A stretch of DNA of 10,477 nucleotides from Pelagibacteraceae bacterium AG-339-N18 (GTDB taxonomy: Bacteria; Pseudomonadota; Alphaproteobacteria; Pelagibacterales; Pelagibacteraceae), in the NCBI GenBank assembly GCA_003282055.1, contig QCAD01000027.1, forward strand, positions 1 to 10,477, in the 5' to 3' direction. This document shows, piece by piece, positions 6,120 through 10,477 of the stretch. Under the pieces are notes generated by a model that saw only the letters and a program-made list of their open reading frames with translations, made no database searches and had not been told where the DNA came from. Position 1 is the first letter of the stretch. Each line of letters begins with the position of its first letter. A program made the position numbers and the translations under genes.

Positions 6120-7025
6120 TTAATTTAAAGCTATGAACCTTTTATTCCATCGCATTACCAAACTGTAATATATCAATGAAATAAAAAGAAAGAAGCCTCC
6201 TATAATAGTAAAGGAATCAGGCACTTCATTAATCCCTAGAATTGGTAACCATACCCAAAAAATTCCTCCAATTACCTCTGTTAAAGATAGTAAAGTTAAT
6301 TCTGCTGCTGGAATAGCTTTAGAACCTATGGAATATAGAATTAATCCTATACAAACTAGTACTCCATGAAGTGAAAATAATGCTCCATTGTAACTAGTTG
6401 AAAAAAATACTTGGTCTGAACTTAAAAGGACTATTGATGCAAAAACAAAACAAAAAAAGCCCGAAAAAGCGACTGTTGTAAACTTTGGTGTTTCTGTTCT
6501 CCATCTTAACGTAACAGAAAAAACTGAAAATCCAATTGAGGACAGCATCCCAAAGATAAAACCAATTACAGAATTAGATCCAGAACTTCCAAAAGCCATA
6601 ATTATAATTCCAACTGTTGCTATAAATATGGAAATCCAAACATTTAGTGAGATTTTTTCTTTAAGAAATAAAAAGGCTAATAGTGCAGTAAAGAAAGGCA
6701 TTGCTGCAAGACAAAGTAAAGTTATCGCTGCTGAGGTATTAGTAATTGAATAAATAAAACTTATCATTGCAATTCCTAATCCTGTTCCTCCAATGATACC
6801 CGAATAGCCCATTTTGAGATAATTTTTATAAAATTTCAATCCCTCCTCAAAATACAAATAAAGATTTAATAAAATAAAGATTGTTAATCCTCTTCCAAAT
6901 ATATATTGCCATGGTACTTGATTAGGACTATCCATATATCTTACTACTAGAGGTCCAAAAGACCACAAAATTCCTGCAAATAAAACTACAGGAACTGCAA
7001 TTTTTGGATTTTTTAATTCAAGCAT
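6120..7025 (-). CDS. EamA-family (DMT superfamily) permease, first gene of the amidinotransferase operon
   Basis: A 301-residue inner-membrane protein with two EamA repeats (about residues 8-146 and 152-293), ten predicted helices. Family signs: 'GILWSFGPLVVRYM' (18-31) in helix 1, 'AAMPFFTALLAFLFLKEKIS' (107-126) closing the first repeat, and 'AIPAAELTLLSLTEVIGGIF' (237-256) with 'FWVWLPILG' in the second. Start taken as ATG at 7025; an in-frame TTG at 7031 would add two residues. The gene precedes the amidinotransferase by 9 bp on the same strand, so the two are probably one transcript and the permease may move arginine, ornithine, guanidinoacetate or a related compound; that is inference from context. 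It is a probable paralogue of the EamA protein encoded at 1240-2100. An alternative is a general amino-acid or nucleobase exporter unrelated to the neighbour. Confidence 0.86.
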   Translation of the reverse strand: MLELKNPKIAVPVVLFAGILWSFGPLVVRYMDSPNQVPWQYIFGRGLTIFILLNLYLYFEEGLKFYKNYLKMGYSGIIGGTGLGIAMISFIYSITNTSAAITLLCLAAMPFFTALLAFLFLKEKISLNVWISIFIATVGIIIMAFGSSGSNSVIGFIFGMLSSIGFSVFSVTLRWRTETPKFTTVAFSGFFCFVFASIVLLSSDQVFFSTSYNGALFSLHGVLVCIGLILYSIGSKAIPAAELTLLSLTEVIGGIFWVWLPILGINEVPDSFTIIGGFFLFISLIYYSLVMRWNKRFIALN

Positions 7026-7036
7026 TATCAAAGATT

Positions 7037-7065
7037 ATTCTAAAAATTGACAACTACAACAAAAA
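7037..7065 (-). promoter_or_regulatory. weak candidate promoter of the EamA-amidinotransferase operon
   Basis: On the minus strand, TAGAAT (plus 7042-7037) stands 17 bases after TTTTTG (7065-7060) and about 12 bases before the ATG at 7025. The -10 is fair, the -35 poor. The whole 7026-7221 divergent gap is AT-rich and shows no hairpin or riboswitch-like structure. Confidence 0.25.
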
Positions 7066-7184
7066 TGAGAAAATTAAATTTAAGTTTTGTTTGATAAGTT
7101 TGATTAAAAATAATCCATAATTAGGCATTTTAAATTTTTCTTTTCCATTTGAAGTTGTGTTAAAGATATTTTTTAAATGATCAC

Positions 7185-7211
7185 TTGATTGGTTTTTATT
7201 TATTATATAAT
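7185..7211 (+). promoter_or_regulatory. probable promoter of the Fe-S scaffold gene, near-leaderless
   Basis: A perfect TATAAT (7206-7211) is preceded by TTGATT (7185-7190) with a 15-base spacer (16 if the -35 is read one base earlier). The -10 box ends only 10 bases before the ATG at 7222, so the message would have almost no leader, matching the absence of a Shine-Dalgarno there. Confidence 0.45.
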
Positions 7212-7221
7212 TAAATTTTAA

Positions 7222-7620
7222 ATGGATTTAGAGATACTTAACATTGCTGCTAACACAGATAATAATAGAAATATTAAGAACCGAACTCATTTCTCAAAGT
7301 TGAAAAATTCTTTGTGCGGAGATGAAATGCAAATTGAACTTATTATTAAAAATAAGAAAATTTTAGACTTTGGGTATCAAGGAAAGTCCTGTGTATACTG
7401 CCAAGCTTCAGCAAGTTTACTATCAAAAATTTCAATAAATAATCAAAAGGAAAAAATTAATAATTTATGTGATGTAGTTGAATTTTATTTTGATGATAAC
7501 GTAAAAATTTCTGATAAAAAATGGACTCCATTGAAAAAATTAATCAAAAATAAAAATATTAATAAAAAAGATTGTATATTGTTACCTTTCAAAACATTAA
7601 AAAAGTTAGTATCAACTTGA
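7222..7620 (+). CDS. NifU/IscU-type Fe-S cluster scaffold-like protein
   Basis: A 132-residue cytosolic protein of the NifU_N/IscU/SufU fold, which assembles or holds Fe-S clusters before transfer to apoproteins. The three cluster-ligand regions are visible: 'LCGDEMQIEL' (C32 with the conserved Gly-Asp), 'GYQGKSCVYCQASASLLS' (C57 plus an extra C60, and the Ala-Ser-x-Ser stretch), and 'KDCILLPFKTLKKL' (C118; family R-x-x-C-x-x-L-P-W/F). The spacing and the third motif point to the alphaproteobacterial/SufU-like branch; I see no IscU-type L-P-P-V-K chaperone motif. It is shorter and more Lys/Asn-rich than usual. The HPP gene starts 3 bp after its stop, so they are probably one operon. No other isc/suf gene is in the window, so it may be an accessory scaffold. 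Confidence 0.8.
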   Translation: MDLEILNIAANTDNNRNIKNRTHFSKLKNSLCGDEMQIELIIKNKKILDFGYQGKSCVYCQASASLLSKISINNQKEKINNLCDVVEFYFDDNVKISDKKWTPLKKLIKNKNINKKDCILLPFKTLKKLVST

Positions 7621-7623
7621 GTT

Positions 7624-8088
7624 ATGGGTAATCTCAAACAATCTTTTTTAGCTGGTTTATTTTCAATAATTACAATTGGGATTCTAACTTTTCTAACTTA
7701 TAAAACAGAATTTGGAATATTTTTACTAGCTTCATTCGGTTCATCAATGGTTTTAATTTATGGATATCCTGAAAGTCCCTTTGCTCAACCAAAAAATGTT
7801 TTTTTTGGCCATTTGGTCACTGCTGTAGTAGGTTTATTTTTTTTATATTTTATTCCATTACCAATTTTTTTAACCATCCCATTCGCTGTAGGCTTTGGAG
7901 TTGGATTAATGATCTTATTAAATATAACTCACCCACCTGCAGGCGGTAACCCGATAATTGTAATTATAGGTAGCGTCTCTTTGGATTATTTAATAAGCCC
8001 TGTAATATTAGGGTCTATAATAATTATTATTTTTGCGATTGTTGTTAATAGATTTATATTAAGAAAATCTTACCCAAGTCAAAAATAA
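7624..8088 (+). CDS. HPP-family integral membrane protein
   Basis: A 154-residue inner-membrane protein of the HPP family, with about four to five hydrophobic helices (near residues 8-25, 30-47, 62-80, 83-101, 112-146). The two signature regions are present: 'GSSMVLIYGYPESPFAQPKN' (39-58; family G-[SA]-[SF]-G-A-S-[AS]...S-P-x-A-Q-P-R-N) and 'THPPAGGNP' (102-110), which gives the family its name. HPP proteins of cyanobacteria and chloroplasts have been reported as nitrite transporters; the role in most bacteria is unknown. It follows the Fe-S scaffold gene by 3 bp and precedes formate dehydrogenase by 68 bp, so a small-anion (nitrite or formate) transport role is conceivable but not shown. ATG 7624 has no obvious ribosome binding site, suggesting translational coupling. 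Confidence 0.85.
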   Translation: MGNLKQSFLAGLFSIITIGILTFLTYKTEFGIFLLASFGSSMVLIYGYPESPFAQPKNVFFGHLVTAVVGLFFLYFIPLPIFLTIPFAVGFGVGLMILLNITHPPAGGNPIIVIIGSVSLDYLISPVILGSIIIIIFAIVVNRFILRKSYPSQK

Positions 8089-8092
8089 TTAA

Positions 8093-8121
8093 TTGCTAGA
8101 TATCTTAAAATGATGTTAGAT
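8093..8121 (+). promoter_or_regulatory. possible promoter of formate dehydrogenase
   Basis: TTGCTA (8093-8098) and TTAGAT (8116-8121) are exactly 17 bases apart, in the 68-bp gap before fdh. This leaves a leader of roughly 30 bases containing the strong ribosome binding site. A small ATGAT/ATCAT inverted repeat (8110-8114, 8120-8124) surrounds the -10. Confidence 0.38.
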
Positions 8122-8145
8122 CATATTTATAAAACTAAATATAGA

Positions 8146-8151
8146 GAGAGG
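8146..8151 (+). promoter_or_regulatory. strong Shine-Dalgarno of formate dehydrogenase
   Basis: GAGAGG ends five bases before the ATG at 8157. It is the only well-formed, well-spaced ribosome binding site in the window, which fixes the start and suggests high expression. Confidence 0.75.
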
Positions 8152-8156
8152 AATAA

Positions 8157-9356
8157 ATGAAGATATTATGTATATTATACGATGATCCAAAAGGTGGGAT
8201 GCCAAAATCATATGCACTTTCAGAACTACCAAAGATAGATAAATATCCAGATGGGATGACTTTACCATCACCTAAAGGAAGAGATTATACACCAGGGCAG
8301 TTACTAGGGTGTGTATCAGGTGAGCTTGGGTTAAGAAAGTTTCTAGAAAGTAATGGTCATGAATTAGTGGTGACTAACAGTAAAGATGGGGATGGATGTG
8401 AAGCTGATAAGCATATTGTTGATGCTGACATTGTTATTTCTCAACCTTTCTTTCCATATTATTTAACAAAAGAGAGAATTGCTAAAGCTAAAAATCTTAA
8501 GATGGCAGTCACAGCAGGAATTGGTTCTGACCACGTTGATTTACAAGCTGCAATGGATAATAAAATTGACGTAGTAGAAGTAACTTATTGTAATTCTAGA
8601 TCAGTTGCTGAACACATTGTTATGATGATTGTTTCTATGGTAAGAGATTATCATAATCAACATAGAATTGTTAATGAAGGTGGCTGGAATATTGCTGACG
8701 CAGTTCAAAGATCGTATGATGTTGAAGGTATGCACATTGGAACAGTTGCTGCAGGTCGTATTGGTTTGGATGCATTGAGAAAAATGAAACCTTTTGATAC
8801 TCACCTACATTATTTTGATAGACATAGACTTCCTGATGCGGTTGAAAAAGAACTTAATCTTACATTTCATGAGTCTGTTGAATCAATGGTTAAAGTTTGT
8901 GATGTAGTAACAATTAATTGTCCACTTCATCCAGAAACAGAGAACCTGTTTGACGATGCAATGATAAGTAAGATGAAAAAAGGGGCTTATATTGTAAACA
9001 CTGCAAGAGGTAAAATTTGTAATCGTGATGCAATAGCAAAAGCATTAAAGAGTGGTCAATTAAGTGGTTATGCTGGAGATGTATGGTTTCCTCAGCCAGC
9101 GCCTAATGATCATGTATGGAGAAGCATGCCTAACCAAGGTATGACACCTCATACTTCAGGAACATCTTTAACGGCACAAGCAAGATATGCTGATGGGGTT
9201 AGGGAGATATTAGAATGTTTCTTTGAAGGTAAAGAAATTAGAAATCAATATCTAATTGTAAAAGATGGCCAATTAGCTGGTATGGGCGCTCACTCATACA
9301 GTAAAGGTTCAGCTACTGGCGGATCAGAAGAAGCAGCAAAATACAAAAAAAAATAA
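8157..9356 (+). CDS. fdh: NAD-dependent formate dehydrogenase (D-2-hydroxyacid dehydrogenase family)
   Basis: A 399-residue metal-free, oxygen-tolerant enzyme (EC 1.17.1.9) that oxidises formate to CO2 and makes NADH in the cytosol. It is nearly colinear with the Pseudomonas sp. 101 enzyme over its full length, and the residue numbers even coincide: I122 and N146 ('TYCNSRSVAEH'), NAD-binding 'AAGRIG' (198-203), D221 selecting NAD over NADP, R284 ('NTARGK'), Q313 ('WFPQPAP'), H332 and S334 ('PHTSGT'). The typical C-terminal 'GAHSYSKG' and 'ATGGSEEAAK' are intact. There is no signal peptide. G+C looks higher than in the neighbours, as expected for a conserved, well-expressed gene. In a streamlined marine alphaproteobacterium it would drain formate from C1 oxidation (methyl groups, glycine) for energy. 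It has its own ribosome binding site and a hairpin downstream, so it is probably transcribed alone. Confidence 0.96.
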   Translation: MKILCILYDDPKGGMPKSYALSELPKIDKYPDGMTLPSPKGRDYTPGQLLGCVSGELGLRKFLESNGHELVVTNSKDGDGCEADKHIVDADIVISQPFFPYYLTKERIAKAKNLKMAVTAGIGSDHVDLQAAMDNKIDVVEVTYCNSRSVAEHIVMMIVSMVRDYHNQHRIVNEGGWNIADAVQRSYDVEGMHIGTVAAGRIGLDALRKMKPFDTHLHYFDRHRLPDAVEKELNLTFHESVESMVKVCDVVTINCPLHPETENLFDDAMISKMKKGAYIVNTARGKICNRDAIAKALKSGQLSGYAGDVWFPQPAPNDHVWRSMPNQGMTPHTSGTSLTAQARYADGVREILECFFEGKEIRNQYLIVKDGQLAGMGAHSYSKGSATGGSEEAAKYKKK

Positions 9357-9373
9357 TTCTTTATAAAATTATC

Positions 9374-9403
9374 AAAGGTAGTCACTCAAAAAGGGCTACC
9401 TTT
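9374..9403 (+). terminator. hairpin terminator-like structure after formate dehydrogenase
   Basis: AAAGGTAGTC (9374-9383) pairs with GGCTACCTTT (9394-9403): nine Watson-Crick pairs and one G-T wobble around a ten-base loop. It starts 17 bases after the fdh stop. It is followed by only ATAAA, not a T-run, so termination may be weak, or the hairpin may stabilise the 3' end of the message. Confidence 0.6.
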
Positions 9404-9415
9404 ATAAACTGGACT

Positions 9416-9440
9416 TATCATAACAAAATTGTTTATGATA
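9416..9440. promoter_or_regulatory. inverted repeat at the msrA start (candidate operator)
   Basis: TATCATAA (9416-9423) and TTATGATA (9433-9440) are perfect 8-bp inverted arms around nine bases, ending four bases before the msrA ATG at 9445. The right arm contains TATGAT (9434-9439), a good -10 box, with GGACTT 17 bases upstream as a poor -35. The site could be an operator over the msrA promoter or an RNA hairpin hiding the start. Confidence 0.5.
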
Positions 9441-9444
9441 TTTA

Positions 9445-10020
9445 ATGAAATATTTTTTTATAATCCTCTTTTTTCTAACTAATATAAACCTTTCTCATTC
9501 TGCCCAAAGAGATAGGGCATATTTTGCTGGAGGATGTTTTTGGTGTGTCGAAGAGTCATTTGAAAAATTACAAGGTGTAGAAGAAGTTATTTCTGGTTAT
9601 TCTGGTGGTATCACTGAAAACCCGACCTATAAAGAAGTAACATATGGAAAGACTGGTCACTTTGAAGTTGTAGAAATAATTTATGATAAAAAACTTATTT
9701 CTTATCAAGAATTGTTGAAAAATTTTTGGATTAATATTGACCCGTTTGATGCCTACGGCCAGTTTTGTGATAAAGGATATAGTTATAGATCTGTTGCATT
9801 TTATCAAAATGACGAGGAAAAAAGTTTAATTAAAAAAGATATAAAGGCGTTAGAAAATAAATTTAACAAAAAAGTCGTTACTTACATAAGAAATTTTGAA
9901 AAATTTTATAAAGCAGAAGAATACCATCAAGATTTTTATAAGGTTAAATTACAAAGATACCTTAGTTATAAAAAAGCTTGTGGAAGAGAAGAAGTTTTAA
10001 AAAGAATTTGGAGTAAATAA
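9445..10020 (+). CDS. msrA: peptide-methionine (S)-S-oxide reductase, exported
   Basis: A 191-residue MsrA that reduces methionine-S-sulfoxide in proteins. The catalytic motif is 'GGCFWCVEESFEKLQGV' (29-45; nucleophile C31), followed by 'SGYSGG' (50-55), 'NPTYKEVTYGKTGHFEVVEI' (59-78), 'NIDPFDAYGQFCDKGYSYRS' (97-116) and 'EEYHQDFY' (158-165). C108 and C179 are candidate resolving cysteines, together with C34. Residues 1-20, K2 then a run of Phe/Ile/Leu and 'SHSA', look like a Sec signal peptide cleaved before Q21, so the enzyme probably works in the periplasm; the -3 residue (His) is not ideal and an uncleaved anchor is possible. The ATG lies directly behind an inverted repeat and has no Shine-Dalgarno. 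selO begins 6 bp after its stop, suggesting a two-gene oxidative-stress unit. Confidence 0.94.
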   Translation: MKYFFIILFFLTNINLSHSAQRDRAYFAGGCFWCVEESFEKLQGVEEVISGYSGGITENPTYKEVTYGKTGHFEVVEIIYDKKLISYQELLKNFWINIDPFDAYGQFCDKGYSYRSVAFYQNDEEKSLIKKDIKALENKFNKKVVTYIRNFEKFYKAEEYHQDFYKVKLQRYLSYKKACGREEVLKRIWSK

Positions 10021-10026
10021 ATCTTT

Positions 10027-10477
10027 ATGAAGAATAATATGAATTGGAATTTTGATAACTCTTATTCAAGATTATCTAATGTATTTAAAGAGCATACCAA
10101 CCCCGTTGCAGTAAAAAAACCAAAGTTGGTTTTGATAAATGAAGATTTAGCTAAAGAGTTAAACCTAGATTTTACCAAAATTGATAATGATGAGTTATCA
10201 GCTCTATTTACTGGGAATATTCTTCCAGAGGGGAGTAATTCAATTGCTCAAGCCTATGCAGGCCACCAATTTGGACATTTTACAATGTTAGGAGATGGAA
10301 GAGCAGTCTTAATAGGGGAACATGTGACGAATAACAATAAGAGATATGACATTCAATTTAAAGGTTCTGGAAAAACTGCGTTTTCAAGGAACGGTGATGG
10401 AAGAGCTGCACTAGGTCCAATGTTAAGAGAATATATTATCAGTGAAGCAATGCATAATCTCGATATTCCTTCAACAA
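10027..10477 (+). CDS. selO: SelO/YdiU protein adenylyltransferase, N-terminal part (3' end outside window)
   Basis: The first 150 residues of a gene cut by the window edge; the frame is open to base 10477. SelO is a pseudokinase-fold enzyme that transfers AMP from ATP to Ser/Thr/Tyr of target proteins, linked in E. coli to redox control and protein glutathionylation. Family blocks: 'WNFDNSYSRL' (7-16), 'AQAYAGHQFGHF' (74-85), 'LGDGRAVLIGE' (88-98), 'DIQFKGSGKTAFSRNGDGRA' (108-127) and 'ALGPMLREYIISEAM' (128-142). K112 and E135 correspond to the ATP-binding Lys and Glu of the family (K113/E136 in the Pseudomonas syringae protein). The catalytic Asp/Asn residues and any C-terminal selenocysteine or Cys lie beyond the window. 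ATG 10027 follows msrA by 6 bp; a GGAG at 10010-10013 is somewhat distant, and a second ATG at 10039 is possible. Confidence 0.93.
   Translation, partial: MKNNMNWNFDNSYSRLSNVFKEHTNPVAVKKPKLVLINEDLAKELNLDFTKIDNDELSALFTGNILPEGSNSIAQAYAGHQFGHFTMLGDGRAVLIGEHVTNNNKRYDIQFKGSGKTAFSRNGDGRAALGPMLREYIISEAMHNLDIPST

Noticed and set aside
7026..7221. Possible small RNA or riboswitch in the divergent gap before the Fe-S scaffold gene
   Set aside because: The gap is homopolymer-rich and I find no stable paired elements or known riboswitch core; only promoter-like boxes.
8601..8804. 67-codon minus-strand frame inside formate dehydrogenase
   Set aside because: Antisense shadow of the best conserved gene in the window.
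9568..9807. 79-codon minus-strand frame inside msrA
   Set aside because: Antisense shadow with no recognisable motif.

Overview
The window is a compact, very AT-rich stretch (roughly 30% G+C by eye) of a bacterial chromosome, with short or absent gaps between genes. An alphaproteobacterial/plant-type glutamate-cysteine ligase, an E. coli-like GshB, a Pseudomonas-type NAD formate dehydrogenase, a signal-peptide-bearing MsrA and heavy use of Lys/Asn/Ile codons all fit a streamlined marine alphaproteobacterium such as the SAR11/Pelagibacterales lineage. That placement is inference from gene content and base composition. I see no rRNA, tRNA, CRISPR array, insertion sequence or phage gene.

Left part (1-3433, + strand): the 3' end of gshA overlaps gshB by 11 bp. 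The gshB stop overlaps the GTG start of an EamA/DMT permease, so glutathione synthesis and a small-metabolite transporter look like one translationally coupled unit. A YcaD-like MFS transporter follows after a 58-bp gap.

Middle (3445-7025): a divergent cytidylate kinase-like gene (minus) sits back to back with a gene for a Lys/Glu-rich protein carrying at least 13 uninterrupted seven-residue repeats (plus). That gene meets, by a 4-bp stop-codon overlap, a minus-strand pair: a second EamA permease followed 9 bp later by an L-arginine:glycine amidinotransferase (AGAT) with every catalytic residue I could check intact. This pair is the most interesting metabolic unit, because it implies guanidinoacetate or a related guanidino compound next to a dedicated transporter.

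Right part (7222-10477, + strand): a NifU/IscU-type Fe-S scaffold and an HPP-family membrane protein, 3 bp apart, precede NAD-dependent formate dehydrogenase. The latter has the best Shine-Dalgarno in the window and is followed by a terminator-like hairpin. After it come an exported MsrA, with an inverted repeat right at its start, and the 5' part of selO (protein AMPylase), cut by the window edge. Thiol and oxidative-stress functions (gshA, gshB, msrA, selO) thus flank one-carbon/guanidino metabolism and several transporters.

No clearly new multi-gene defence or mobile system is visible. The unusual items are the heptad-repeat protein, the AGAT-EamA operon, the HPP-FDH neighbourhood, the divergent kinase and the msrA inverted repeat.
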